NCBI GenBank assembly: GCA_029948255.1
Contig: JALIZF010001513.1
Location: forward strand, 276,001 to 340,000
DNA length: 64,000 bases
Direction of reading: 5' to 3'
From: Telmatactis stephensoni
Lineage: Eukaryota > Cnidaria > Anthozoa > Actiniaria > Isophelliidae
The position numbers were made by a program, and so were the translations under genes. Each line of letters starts with the position of its first letter. Position 1 is the first letter of the stretch. Under the pieces are notes generated by a model. The model saw only the letters and a list, made by a program, of their open reading frames with translations. It ran no database searches and was not told the origin of the DNA. Positions 1 to 12,206 of the stretch are shown here, piece after piece.

Positions 1-3000
1 ATGATGACAGTGAGTGTAGCTTCACATCTCGCTACCTAGAACCAAGGCTAAGGCTGTATTATGACATCAAAGATGGTGTATTACCCAAAGAACTTGTCAG
101 GAAATATCAAGGTAACAGCATAGAAGTGCATGCTTTTTAAAAACATTTTCCTTCTTGAGCAGGGGGTTTCATTAATAGGCAGTTACCGGCGGTTTATCGC
201 CATCTGTTTTGCCATTCACTGCCAGCTATTTTTTTCCCGTTATACAATATTTTAAAGTTAGGACATCTGTATTTCAGACGCATATCTTTAGTAGTGAAAC
301 CTGCTATTGCTAATGTTAATGAAACCCCTGCTTGAGGAGTGAGCAAGGGAGGGTTCACTGTGATCTCAACTGTTGTGAAAAGCCAAAACATTAAGCTGGA
401 TTGCACTCATTGCAGCATTCCCAGCAAAAGTAATCCAAATATTTGCTTAATATGTGTATTAATTAGTGGAGCAACAGAATCCAGGTTTGTAGGCTCTTGA
501 AATTTGCAATAACTATAATTATAATTATACTTATTTTGATTAAATAGTGGAGTCCTCCCCCTCTCTCTCTCTCTCTCTTCCTCCCCCCCCCCCCCCAGTT
601 ATAGACTTTGTTTGGAGCTATTAATAATTTTCTGAACTTTTTCAAGTTGCTGGCTAATTTAAGCTGTGGCACTGCACATAATGCATGTATGTACCAGATA
701 TTTTGTTGTGGTCTACAGTGCATACACGTTATGGAAAAAATAAAGTACAGTAACATTGATGCAGAGGTTCTCTCATCTCATCTTTCTGTCCAGATAATTA
801 CACACAATACAAACAGAAACTTGCTGAGCTTGAAGAGCTAAGAAGTCAAATGGCCGCTAGCGATTCTGAGCAAGAACTTGATGATCTTGATGTATTGAAA
901 TGTGCCATGATGACAGAGGAATGCAACACACTTGTGCATTCCTTACAAATGATGGAAAACCCTCAGATGAGATATCTACTGGCTGCTGTATCACCAGGAG
1001 CTAAGGCTGCTCTAAGAAAACCAAAAGGACCAAGACCTGATGGTCAGCAACCATGCACAATCATAGTAGCTGACAAATTAATTGCCAAAATGGTTAAAGC
1101 CTTCCCAGGTATTTTAAACAAGTAGCCAGCTCTAATGGCCTACATACAGTGAAAGTTTGAAAACTGTTCAATTCAATTTTTTGTTTCCATGATGACCATC
1201 ATAATCTAGAACATAAAAAAAATTTCAAGAAAAATCAAAAATAAGCCTTTTGCATCAACTGGTTACATGATACAAAATCTGCCATCTGGCAGGCAAAATG
1301 CATGCACCAACTGGAAAATCTAAAAAAAGACAAGTCAAGCTTAACTGGTTGGAATCCTATTGTTTTTGAGGCTGTCACATTCCTTTGCCAGCCAGATTAG
1401 ATTGTGCACCATGTGACCAGTTGATGCAAAAGGCCTATTACAAACTACAACATGTAACATGGACTACACTGTGCTATGTTGGGGCTTTGTTTTCACTGTC
1501 ATACAAAATCTGCTTTGTCTACCAATTCAAGAACCCGAGTGACAATCCATTCATTACGATTTTTTATTTTCCTAGAATATGGGAAACTGAAATGGTAATG
1601 ATTATCAGGCAATAGAAAAGCAAACTGGTTTGAAACATTTATTTCACAAACCTGTTTACAAATAATTTATGAACATTACTTCTCAGATAATCAAGTGGTG
1701 GAGCACTTTAATGACCTCAACAATGCATTGGAGGCTTATTATCAAGGAGATACTATTCACCTGTACCCAGGCTCTTACTGCCTGGAGGGAACAGTAAACC
1801 TTGCAGACCCAGTAGATATCCTGGGTATTGGGGATTCTAACAGAATTGTTGGTGAGTAATGCAGAGCTCTAAATTTTAGTCTGCTCTATATAAATTGTGG
1901 GGCAATGAAATTAATTGTGACTTTCTTCAGTAAACGTAGGAAGTAGGAGAACAAGATTGATATGTTTTTAAACATGTGAAATTTTGCTCTTCAGTCATAT
2001 TTTCTATCAAGTGTTATGATTGTGCTGTGGTGCATTCTTGACCTCACATCACAAAAATTCTCAACAAACAAAATCAACTTTATAAAGACTAATATTATTT
2101 TATAGTGTCCTGTCAAGATAATGAAGATTTTGCCATTGAGTGCCGCTCCTCTGGAATACTTTTCAAGAATATCATGTTTGAGCAACAAGGAGAAGGTGGA
2201 CTGGTGGCCATTCACAGTGGTCAAACTACACTTGTAGACTGTCAGCTCAAGTGTGGTGCTACTGGAGTCACTGTTTTGAAACATGGACATCTAGTCATGA
2301 AAAACTGCAAACTCTATGACGCCAAGGTGTGCTCCAGCTGTTTTTGTACTTATAGTGGCATCCTTATGGATGAACAACAATAGGGCAATTTATACAGTTT
2401 ATGGGTAATTTACAGCAATTGAACAGTGATTGAATGGTGAGCTAATGGTCAATTGACGATCACTGAACAACCATTAGATGGCCATTAAATGGCCGGCAAG
2501 TCACCGTTAAGTACATGGCCATGTAATGATCATGTAAGAGCTGTTATATAGCCATTATACTCTCAGCTTGTAACAGCTGTTTAATGGTGACTTAATGGCC
2601 ATTAAAAGGCCATTTTGGAACAGTCATACTCATTAATTATTCATGAGGTAGCCAGCCAATTAAATACTCCAATTTTGACCTCATGACGATACTTGAAACC
2701 CTGGAAAGTCCTCCTAAGCAGTAACTGGAAATCTATTCCAGTGTCCGGCAAACTTGAACAAATTTCTAGTCCAAGGACACTGGAACACTGTTGCAATCGG
2801 TCCTTAATAGTCCATTTGCACAGGGCTTTCAAAGTTATTTGAACTAGACGGTGAAGTTAATAAAGTAGGGGGCTGTGTCCATTAAAGGTCAAGTAAAAGA
2901 TTAATTATATATTTTTTATAGTAGCCGACAGTTAACTGCGCAGTAACCGCCGGAACTCTGGCAGCCGCCGGCTTATTTTGAAACCCCTGTTTGCATGATG

Positions 3001-5235
3001 GTGTCATATGCTACAACTACCAGAATATGCTTTGCCCACTTTCTTTTGTAAAATGATTAGTGCCAACAGTTCGACTATTCTTAAAAGGGAATAGAAATCT
3101 GAATAAGAATCAAAGAAAATTCATAGAGCAATCTGGTAGTTGTAGTGAAATGACGCCATCGTGCAAATGGCCTATTAGTAGTAGTTGACTTTCCCTATTT
3201 TTCTATGTAACACTTATTTTCATAAACGCTTCGAAATATTAGCTCTTAAAAATCTAATAATTTTTTGAACTTTAACTTTTAATGCATCAAAAAAGCATTT
3301 CAAATTTTTCATGAACCTACGAGACTCCAACCCCTAACCCCGGGGGGGGGGGGGGGGGGGGTAGCCCCTATATTGGTGTGCTAGGGATGATCGTCGTATT
3401 TTTTAGGGGTTGAAATCGCCGATTTGGTATTTTTAGGGGTCGTCAGAGAAAATCCAAGGTTTTTCAGAAAAGATGGTATTTTTTAGGGTACAAAATATAC
3501 GAGACAATTTTTTTTACTTACTGCCTTTTTATTAGAACACTTTTTGTTTGATTTTTTGGTATTTTTTAGGGGTATTTTTGAGCTGTTAGGTATTTTTTAG
3601 GGTTGAAAATTTTGGCATTTGGGTATTTTTTAGGGTACGTTTTGGAGGTTTCCGACAATCATCCCTAGCGTTTTGACCCCGAAGAACCCCCCCCCCCCCC
3701 CGGGCCCTAACCTCTAATCTAGTCTAACTCTCTTATCTCAATCCCTAACCACTAAGCCACAAGCAAATTTGTTGACCAGAAAGGAATGTTTGGAAGTTTT
3801 TTGTCATGAGCAATTCATACAAAACTAATAAATTATCTGGAAAAGATTCCTCCCAAATAATTAATGATCATGAGAAGTCATTTCAAAGCCTCCAATTTGG
3901 CTGCGCCTCAGACTGGAACTAATTGCGCTGACTTGAAATCCCATCCAGTCCTCATTGTCGGCTTTGAAATATTACTTCAATGGCTGATCTCAGGCTATTA
4001 CCTTTTCTATGAATCAAATTGTTGTAACTGATTACCCAGCTGGTGAGCAAAAAGAGGGAGACATCCTAAGACTAATAATCATAGTGTCTTGAATAAGATG
4101 CATCTCATAAATGATTATAGAAGTACAATCATAGAAATAGAAAGTGTTGCATAGACCGATTTAGCTTGCTGCAATATTTATCCAATTCAGTCCTCTTGGG
4201 TATAAGATTTCTTTGTCTGAAGTGAACATTCTTCCTTGCTTTTCTAAATACAGTATTTCATATAGAAAATTGTTCCCAGAGGGATTGTATTAATTGGGAA
4301 AACATTGAACCAAGCTAAATCAGTGTATTGAAAACATTCTGCAAACATCTTAGCTTACAACACTCTGCAACAACCTACAACCTAAGTGATTAGAAGAGCA
4401 AAACATTGCCGGATTTCATATCGTGAGAGCCTGGGTATGAGTCCCTGAATATTGCTCCAATCAACACAAGACCCACATATTTGGAGAGCATATCAAGCTT
4501 AACAATATTCTAAAGATTGGTGTTAATCAGTTTAATATTGAACAAGTAACCACCATTCAAAAACCGAAAAAATTACAAAGAAATGTATGGAATCCGGACA
4601 CTTGCTGTCATTTGTCCGGATTCCCATACATTTCTTTGTAATTTTTTGAGTGGCTGTATCTCGCTCAATATTGAACCGATTAACACCAAACTTAAGAATA
4701 TTGTTAAGCTTGATATGCTCTTTCCGAATATGTGGGTCTTGTGTTGATTGGCACAATATTCAGGGACTCATACCCAGGCTCTCACGATATGAAATCCGGC
4801 AATGTTCAAATGGTCCATTGTAGAACTGGGATGCTAGTCAGAGAGTACAACTATATACATGTATACTCATATACTCATATGGAGACTATATTTTGTTAGT
4901 CAACAGGAGTCACTGCTCAACCTGAAGGCAAGGTCCATATCCAAAACTGTGACTTCTACAACTGTGGTGAAAGTGACTCCAGTTTGCTGAACTCATCAGC
5001 AGCTGTCCAGCTGCAACAAGACTCTTCTACCAAGCCCAAGGCCACTCTAATTGATAACACCATCCATAATAACAGTGGTTATGGGGTGTGTGTGGTGAGA
5101 AGTGTTAGCGACCCTGATGACAATCCTGAATGTTCTGTAAGTATGGATGTAACAGCCAACAAATTCAGAGGAAATATGTTTGGAGATGTATGCCACCTCT
5201 ATCTTGACAACAACATTAATGAAAATCAAGATTAA
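1..5235 (+). CDS. SHCBP1: SHCBP1-like protein (SHC SH2-domain-binding protein 1 / nessun dorma family), 5'-truncated by the window edge
   Basis: Exons read: 1-111, 794-1108, 1687-1851, 2106-2326 and 4900-5235 (stop TAA). All junctions are GT..AG and phases agree (1,1,1,0). The visible part opens with a SRYLEPRLRLYYDI stretch typical of the family, then a charged segment. The C-terminal half is a right-handed beta-helix (PbH1-type) region, with glycine/asparagine-rich rungs such as DTIHLYPGSY, VDILGIGDSNRIVG, HIQNCDFYNCGE and NTIHNNSGYGV. It ends at about the same place as vertebrate SHCBP1. Known family members bind centralspindlin or Shc and act in cytokinesis and germ-cell intercellular bridges; that role is inferred here. 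The N-terminal exons lie before base 1. The acceptor at 4900 was preferred to the one at 4907 because only 4900 keeps frame with the previous exon and aligns in length with the family. SHCBP1L is an alternative name. Confidence 0.86.
160..330. mobile_element. Short MITE, TIR CAGGGGTTTCATTA, 6-bp target duplication
   Basis: Ends are CAGGGG(G)TTTCATTA and TAATGAAACCCCTG, flanked by CTTGAG on both sides (154-159 and 331-336). A second copy lies at 29604-29771 and a decayed piece at about 2917-2990. It sits in the first visible SHCBP1 intron and has no coding capacity. Confidence 0.75.
545..597. repeat. (CT)n microsatellite followed by a C run
   Basis: CT dinucleotide repeat running into about 14 consecutive C within a SHCBP1 intron. 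Confidence 0.9.
3340..3704. mobile_element. G/C-run-ended MITE, copy 1
   Basis: Begins with a run of about 20 G after CCC and ends with a run of about 15 C followed by GGG. The inside repeats the motif TATTTTTTAGGGGT many times. It is flanked by the 8-base direct repeat CCCTAACC (3332-3339 and 3705-3712), which marks it as a transposed unit. Other copies are at 5493-5894, 27645-27775 (partial), 48599-49014 and 61400-61779. It lies in the long SHCBP1 intron 2327-4899. Confidence 0.8.
4402..4806. mobile_element. Foldback element, arms about 190 bp
   Basis: Left end AACATTGCCGGATTTCAT matches the reverse complement of the right end. The two halves pair along nearly their whole length around a short loop near 4604. 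No open frame of note. It lies in SHCBP1 intron 2327-4899. Confidence 0.85.
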
Positions 5236-5492
5236 TTAATGAATACTTCTATGTAGATATCAAGAATACAAAATAATGTATAGATTTATCTAAGCACAGA
5301 TTAATGTAATAGTATTAATACCACAATGGATGTATAATATCTGAAAAGATGTAAAAAATAATAACCGATCTGAATTTTTTGTATCAATGATCTCACTTTT
5401 CACAAAAAGTAAACAAATAGTTTTTTCACTTGACGTGTATTTTGTCTTTTTATGTGTGAAGTAAAGAGACAGCTTCATTTCCTACTGCACAT

Positions 5493-5894
5493 CCCATGGG
5501 GTGGACTCTGATCGTAAATGGACAAGGATGCTCGTCATACATTTTAGGGGTCAAACTGCAATCTGGCACCTTGTAGGGTGTCTCAGACTTAAGTGGACCA
5601 ACAGAGACATAGCTGGTACCTTTTCGGGACTGTTTTGGGGTAAATAAACTACCTAAAATATGTATGAACAGGACAATTTCGATGATCTGAACTCTGATCT
5701 TCAAAGCACATCGATGATAAAGTGGTTCATTACTTTTAATTAATCCTTTAATATTGCTTTTGAATTGGTACCTTTTAGGGGTAGAAATGAATTGTTGCCA
5801 CTCCCACTCAGGTACCTTTTAGGAATCATTTTCAAAATTTCCTGCCGAGCATCCCCATCCTCATATATAGGAGTCCCCCCCCCCCCCCCCCGGG
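5493..5894. mobile_element. G/C-run-ended MITE, copy 2
   Basis: Same family as the element at 3340. The C run is at 5875-5891, the internal motif is ACCTTTTAGGGGT, and the left end is degenerate (CCATGGGGTGG). Flanked by CTGCACAT at 5485-5492 and 5895-5902. It sits about 260 bp downstream of the SHCBP1 stop codon. Confidence 0.78.
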
Positions 5895-5902
5895 CTGCAC
5901 AT

Positions 5903-7993
5903 CATTCTATGTAAAGACTTGGACAGAAAAGGGAAACATTCTTCAAATGTTCACATAAAAGGGAAATTGTACTGACAGTGTCATTGAATTGTAAATCCAA
6001 CAATGCACTGGTCAGAATCTGAATGTCATGTTGTGAAATGCAATAAAACTGGTCCCTGCAAGAACAGAGTAATATTAACTTCTAATTGAATCATATTAGT
6101 TTCAAACTCCAAAGGAGGATTTAAATAAATTTCTACAGTGCATGCTCCATGTGAATACATACATGCACATAATGCACTTAAGGTGGCTCGACCCAATTTT
6201 CAAGTAGAGCTACCAATAGTCTTTGAGTGAAAACTATTTGTTCATGAGCAGTCTAATAGTAAATTACATATTACATTCTTATCAGACAAAGATCAAAGTT
6301 TATGATGACGTATGTTATATGGAGATCGGCGCTATTATGGCGACGCCTTAAAAGAATTCCCCTTTTTACACATTCTCGAGTTTAATGAGTTCTAGGCTTA
6401 TTCTTGAAAAATGCTCTTGTGATCTTGTAGTTAACATCATTGCCTTTAGCTCTAGCGATTTAAATCAAATTCTGAGAGAGCGTTCGAAATATCATCGATA
6501 GATTACTGCAAAAATCGAGCGTGAAGAAGAAAGTGTTTTGTATACACGATATCAGTCTCATTTCGGAAAGCCATTTGTTGATTCAGTGAGATATGTACTT
6601 GGAAAAACCAACTATAATCTTTTATCAAAGTTTGAGCAGTTACAGGCCATTTACGGATGGACAGTTGTGAAAGACGTATTTGTGAATTTTTCGATACGCA
6701 TCACTACCACTGCTACCAAACACTGACATTTGCATATTGCAAGCTCTCAAAACAAAACTTTAATCTGATTGGCTCATTTTGCACATGCGCATGCAAGTTA
6801 TACTGGACTCTCTTTCTCCGCGAGTCCTGGAGCGGCAAGAAAGAGAGTCTGGGACTGGACTACTCTAATATGAAATCAACCCGCCAATGGCGAAGTAACT
6901 CGTGGATTGACCGAAATGACCGCAGGAAGCCAAAACAATATATTTTAGTAAAAATAGCGAGTTTTCATTTGAAGACAAAAATCTAAATCAATAATTTCTT
7001 TAGAGAAAAAAAGTAGTCATTAGCTATAAAAGAAAAAATATGTGTCAAAAAGAAAAAAAATGCTCACGGCCGGGCCGGGAATCGAACTCCGAACCTTTCG
7101 ATGGGAAAGCCATGGGGTATATCCACTGGACCATCCAGAAGATGCCTAGCTTTATCGGGAGAATTTTGTGTATTTATTTATTTATTTTTTCTCTCAACTT
7201 TATTGGGCAAACCGCAGAAATAACATAACTAAAATACAAAAAATAGAGAAAGTAGAAAAAAGAACAAATCAAAGGCACTGTCCAAGAGGTGGGTACAAAC
7301 GGGACACGAAGTCCCATGCGAAGGTACCCGCCTTGACTAAAAGTATATAAAAAACTAGAAACTATTAATGTGTGAGTGTGTGATTACAAAACAAATGCAA
7401 ACAATGTCTGTATTTAATTTTTCGTGTGTATTTTTTCGTGACACGTCTGGGAGTGCTTCTAGTCAATGCCATTTCAAGCTATAATGTTCAGTTTGTATTT
7501 CTAGAGCTGATGTGTCAAACTATTTACGGCATATATAACCGACACGTTTATCTGCGTTAATAGTAACGATAGTAAAATTCATTGATTTTCCTTCTAGCTA
7601 CGCTATTTTGAAACATATGTTCTGTATAGTCCTTCTGTTTTTAACTAAATATAGATTTTTCTAGTCTGATTTCAACATAAATCGTGAAAAGCAAATATCG
7701 TTGATCTCTGATCATGAATAGTTAGTTCGGGAGTCCCGGAATAAGAGCCCACATTACTTTCGGCCTGCGGTCAATCTCGTCGAGCATGCGCAGTAGCATA
7801 GTTAACACATTTGCGAGTGAGTGAGTGACTCATTTGCATATTTTGACCCCTCACTATAACTGTACTTGTGGGTTTGCAATCCACGAGTTAAAAAAACCGT
7901 GTGAGTATACTGAAAACCGTGCAAGTATTTATAAACCATGCAAGAATAAAAACATGCAAGTATAAAAACTGTTAAAGTAGTGCAACTGATAAA
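5903..7993. repeat. Gene-free interval with an interspersed repeat (about 6896-7890)
   Basis: I see no supportable gene. The part 6985-7890 is partly collinear with 16745-17268: shared blocks include AATCAATAATTTCTTTAG, CCGGAATAA and the stretch around GAGCATGCGCAGTAGCATAG. The outer ends carry the inverted motif TAACTCGTGGATT / AATCCACGAGTTA. Within it, 7065-7148 reads on the - strand as a degenerate tRNA-like sequence with a recognisable B-box (GTTCGATTCC). Short open frames around 6538-6986 have no splice context or recognisable domain. Confidence 0.6.
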
Positions 7994-8210
7994 AATCCGT
8001 GGTACCAGAAACTCTCACTCTGGGGCAGAGGTCATTGTTTTGTGTTGGTGTGTCAAAATTTTGACAAAAGAGAAGACAGGTATACGTAAAAATACAGAGG
8101 CCATGAATTACAACTCCGTCGAAACGGGCTAATGGCCAAAATAGACCCATTTTCATGTAGGGTACGGTATAAATGGATGAAATACAGAAAATCACTGCAA
8201 TACCTGACAA

Positions 8211-8513
8211 TAAACGGAGGCATCATGGTCGAGTGGTCAGAGCGTCGGTCTCGCAATCCGGTGGTCCCGAGTTCGAGTCCCGCTCTGATCACTGAAGTTG
8301 AATTTGTTCCGATTCCGATTAGTTCAGATTCAGTTTCTCGACCATGCTTGTAATATAGCTAACTGGTTCGCCTCCTTGCCAGTTGGGATTCTTAAACACT
8401 TTATGTTTTAAATTATTTCTTCGTTTCAGTTTACTACATTGTAAAGCGCATTGAGGCGTTGCGGAATGCGCTATATAAATATCGAATTATTTTTTTATAT
8501 TTATTATTTTTAA
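8211..8513 (+). mobile_element. tRNA-derived SINE inserted in copy 1
   Basis: The head at about 8217-8291 has a tRNA shape: A-box-like TGGTCGAGTGG, a loop CTCGCAA with CGC at the anticodon position, and the B-box-like GAGTTCGAGTCC. A non-tRNA body follows and ends with GCGCTATATAAATATC and T-rich sequence. The paralogous site near 13397 lacks it (CCTGACAAAGGGGTC), so both borders are defined to within a few bases. The same tail type (GCGCTATATAAATGC) occurs at about 29931-30027. Confidence 0.8.
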
Positions 8514-8787
8514 AGGGGTCTGAAGGGGTCTACAATCATTTTCTTATTTACCGAATAAAGCTATAGAATATAAAGGATCGAGAAAGGCAGAATTCGATAA
8601 CAAACCATATAAAATTGAAACTGATTATTTTAAATGAATTATTTCTCTCCAGATGCACAACTTCAAATTGTCAAATTGTTATCTGGTGAATTACATCTAT
8701 TGTTGTGGACATTGCCTAGGCTCTCGTATCGCGCGCGCGCGCAGGGCAGCGCGCACTCAGGCAATTACGTAAAAACGTCACAGTGGA

Positions 8788-8795
8788 TGACGTCA
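8788..8795. promoter_or_regulatory. Palindromic CRE-like site upstream of orphan gene copy 1
   Basis: TGACGTCA lies 78 bases before the ATG, next to further ACGTCA and ACGTAA motifs, and is conserved at 13658-13665 in copy 2. It matches the CREB/ATF consensus. Its use is inferred. Confidence 0.4.
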
Positions 8796-8872
8796 GGCTA
8801 GATTAGTTGATTAGCTCAATTAGCAACAGAGTCAGATAGCAAACACAGAGAAAAGATACTCATAAATTAGTA

Positions 8873-11339
8873 ATGCCACTGCTTTTAGGAATCTCCGTAG
8901 GAATCTCCGTATTGACTGCATTTACTGCATTCTTCATTCGTTTTTTCTTCCCATCCAAATGGGACGCGATGGTGATGCATTTGTCTTGGTCGAGCCAAGG
9001 TAAGAATGCAAGACGACAAATTTATAAGAACAGCTAAATACAAATCTTCTACAACAATTTTTATCACCTGTTGTGTAACGTATTGTAGACTCAAGTTGCA
9101 TTTTTTTCCTTGTAAGACCACAAACTCATAACGACTAAAACAAGGAAAGCAAAGAAAGCTGCGAAAGGTAAAAACTTCAGTGACAACAATTATTTTCGTC
9201 AAGTCAATCTTGCATTCATTTTTATCTTATCTTCCAATTCTTTGTATCAGTGTACGAAAAGTATACCAGAAAACATCAGCGTAGAGATGCATGGAAGCAT
9301 TTTTTTGCCAAACAAAATTTCAGTAAGTATCCTTTTCATTTAATCATAATTGATCTCATGATCTTCATCCAGGGAAGTCTAATGAACGTTGGATAGAGTA
9401 TGAGGGTTGCATACAGTCGAGAGTGGAAAAGAGCAATAAATTTCCCAAGGTGGTATTGTTGATTTTTGGTTTCTTTCTCTGATTGATTGATTTAGAAATT
9501 GAAGAACCTAAAAATCTACCAAGATTAGTTCCACACAAGAATGTTGACGCTTCAAGTCTTCCACCACTATTTGTCTTGGGCCTACTAGTCCTCCTATTTG
9601 TTTTGGTCATTTTATTTTATAGAAAGAGGTAAGCAATTATAATAAGTGACAAGTGCAAATCTTTATGCAAAGTGCTGTACGGATGTAGAGAGTTCACGAA
9701 ATGCCTAGAAATACTTGTAAATTCAGTATGGTTTATTTGATTTATTTAGGCTCAGAGAAAAAAGTCAGCCAATGAAGCAAAGACAGAGAAGAAAAAAAGG
9801 CAAAGGCAAAAGGAAAAGGGGAAAAGCAATCGTTCAAAAAGAATGTATTGACGCGCACTTGGACCAAGAAGAAGAAGAAGACCACAACAACCCAGAAACA
9901 GAAAAAGAGATCATGGAAGAAGGCAAGCCAAAAGCTCAAGAGCACAGTATAGAGGCGGATGGTTTAAAACAACGACTACTGGAGGAACAACGATCCGCTG
10001 AACTTGAAAAGGAAAACCAAGAAAGGGGATCACAAAAAGAAATTATGGAAGAAGAAGAAGAAGTTAAAGCTAACTTAGAACAGTGCATTGAACGAGTTAC
10101 TCTGCAGCAACCAGAGAAACAAGAACTACTGGAATGGACAATGCAAGTTAATAAGGCAACAAGGCGCAATCAACAAAAGCAACCATCAACAGCTAATAAA
10201 CAAGCAACGAAAGAACAGGGCAATAAAACAATGAAACAACAAACGCGGAATTCTAAATCACAAAAACGTGGACCGCGGAACGAGAATCACGACGAAGACC
10301 ACGACAACAGACATCCGAATCGAAACCACGTCAACACACCGTCGTCGCTACACCAAACCGCACTGTAGACATACATCATCAATTCCCCATTAACATCAAA
10401 TCACCATGGAAACGGGTGCCTTCAGAACTGTCACAAATCTCTTCGTCGTACCCACCTCTGTCGACTCAGGCTGGAGAAACTAGTAATATGGACACAGTTC
10501 AACTCAAGGACGACAAACAAGAGGTAAGTGTAGCGCAGTTAGTTAGTGCGCGGCTTTCTGATGTGAGAGGTTCGGATTGTTTCGACATCTGTCCATTTTG
10601 TGTTGTTTTAAGTAGCTTTAGCAGTGATGAAAAAAGGGCAGGTAAAGAGCGTACCGTTGGCTTCCTGGGAGACCAGCGCGTTCAGCTGAAGAAACCAACA
10701 CTAAATATGCGTGCTTACCTTTATCTTTAAACAGGCAGAAGCCAAAGACAACAAAGACATGAAAGGCAAACGTCGACGAAGAAACAGAGTCTACACAGTA
10801 AACCAGTTTATTGTGAATGCCTTTAACAGACCCGATCAACAGGCTGCATCACCTCGAGAACAACGACGAGGTGGTGGTAATGAACAACAAACCGAAACAT
10901 TTGACACCAAGTCACGTGTCATCTATCTATCTGAACAGGTAAGCAGACTAGTGTGGAGTTGGTAGAAGCTTGTCAAATGACATGCCCTGGGCAAAACAGT
11001 AGTAAAGAATCGGGTGGTTTGTGTATGTGTTGGGGGAGGGGAGGGGGTATGGGTTATATGGGCTATGACGAACTAAACTGGGAGGATGCGATATAAAGGG
11101 GTACATCCCTTGTCAAGCTGAAAGTATTCTAGTAACTGATATCAAGCATCCGAGGAGACCCAGAGTGTCGGGGAAAAGGCCGTTGGAAGGGGAGAGGTCA
11201 GCATTTTTGGCAGTTTTCTCTCTATTACGAATACCAAGGGGAATGCGAATTACTTTACAAATATCATACTAGAAGGATAAAAATAACCATGTTTTTCTTT
11301 TTGTAATTTACATTCCAGATTGACGTTCATCGTGACTAG
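8873..11339 (+). pseudogene. Orphan two-TM charged protein gene, copy 1, frameshifted
   Basis: Exons by comparison with copy 2: 8873-8999, 9117-9167, 9251-9322, 9496-9628, 9750 to about 10523, 10735-10938 and 11319-11339 (stop TAG). All have GT..AG borders, and an AATAAA follows at 11401. Exon 5 has CCGCGG-A at 10273-10279 where copy 2 has one more G. The reading frame shifts there and stops at 10366-10368, deleting the last third including exons 6 and 7. Exons 6 and 7 still have intact frames and splice sites, so the lesion is recent or is a base-call error in a G run. Before the break the protein has an N-terminal hydrophobic segment (residues about 3-27), a basic stretch, a second hydrophobic segment (about 108-125) and a Glu/Lys/Gln-rich cytoplasmic-type region. 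I do not recognise the family. Confidence 0.7.
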
Positions 11340-11400
11340 AGACTTGACAGCTAGCGTAACTTGGTGTAATTTTTGTAATATTGATAGTATTATTTATTCC

Positions 11401-11406
11401 AATAAA
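11401..11406 (+). terminator. Polyadenylation signal, orphan gene copy 1
   Basis: AATAAA 62 bases after the stop codon; identical context at 16231-16236 in copy 2. Confidence 0.6.
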
Positions 11407-11624
11407 ACAATTAACCAATCTACGACGTTGTGTCACTGAACTAATTTGGTATATGGAATGGGGAAAACCTAAGTAACACATGGGAGTGGTTTAGCCCAGG
11501 AAATTTGCTCTGGAACCCAGTTTTCGTGGAACTGGTAAAATGAATGGTACTCCCACAGGGAGCCCACTATTTCTTTTGAAAAATACCAAATTCAAAAAAT
11601 TTGTTCCGCCCGCTCTAAGTCTCT

Positions 11625-12169
11625 CTCCTCCCGCTCTAATGTGCTCACTTATGTGTTTTAGTGTAGGTCTACCGAGAACGGCATGTGCATTTGTAAGTGC
11701 AGTGTGGGCATTACAAGCTGAAAACCAAACAAACAAAGTCCACATTTTGAGTGCGACGAGTCTTGCACGATTATGCATGACAGCGGTAACCGTAGGATTC
11801 TGGGTAATTTGCAGATTTTCGACGTTGGTAGATAGCTGATAGCAAACGCAGACCTTAACTCGCGCTACCACAGGTAGCCCGAGTAATAAAGATTAATTGA
11901 ACAGCCAAAGACTGAAAATCCTTCGATAAAAAGTGCTGAGAGGAGCCAGTGTGAAGAAAGATTTTCATCAGAAATAAAGTCGCTTCTGATTGGACGTATC
12001 GTTTTTCTCACGCGTAAAAAAAGCAATACGCGGCTTTTGATTGGACGTATCGTTTTTCTCACGCGTGAAGAAAACGATACGCGCATTCTGATTGGCTGAG
12101 AGCAATGATTGAATGAAAATTTACTAAATGGAATTTTAGTGAGTAAATCTTGATATGTATATAAAAATG
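11625..12169. other. Spacer between the two duplicate copies
   Basis: No supported gene. It contains two near-identical short blocks (around 11977-12012 and 12027-12062) sharing GATTGGACGTATCGTTTTTC. Open frames on both strands are short and overlap each other. Confidence 0.5.
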
Positions 12170-12206
12170 TTCCGTGGTACCAGAGGCTCTCACTCTGGGG
12201 CAGAGG

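Larger units (their letters stand above)
7994..11624. repeat. Tandem duplication, copy 1
   Basis: The segment from CCGTGGTACCAGA to about 11624 is repeated almost base for base at 12170-16445, in the same orientation, coding positions being offset by 4870 bases. Introns, promoter and 3' flank are all included. Copy 1 contains a SINE (8211-8513) missing from copy 2; copy 2 contains a foldback element missing from copy 1. Confidence 0.93.

Noticed and set aside
4907..5235. Acceptor at 4906/4907 for the last SHCBP1 exon
   Set aside because: It would need a phase-1 donor in the previous exon, which is not available; the acceptor before 4900 keeps frame.
6538..6986. Overlapping frames of 62 and 109 codons
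   Set aside because: No recognisable domain or splice context; region is repetitive.
7065..7148. tRNA gene on the - strand
   Set aside because: The loop lacks the expected T33 and the stems mismatch; it lies in an interspersed repeat.
8217..8291. Functional tRNA gene (CGC at the anticodon position)
   Set aside because: Stem pairing is imperfect, it is followed by a SINE body with a typical tail, and the paralogous site lacks the whole unit.
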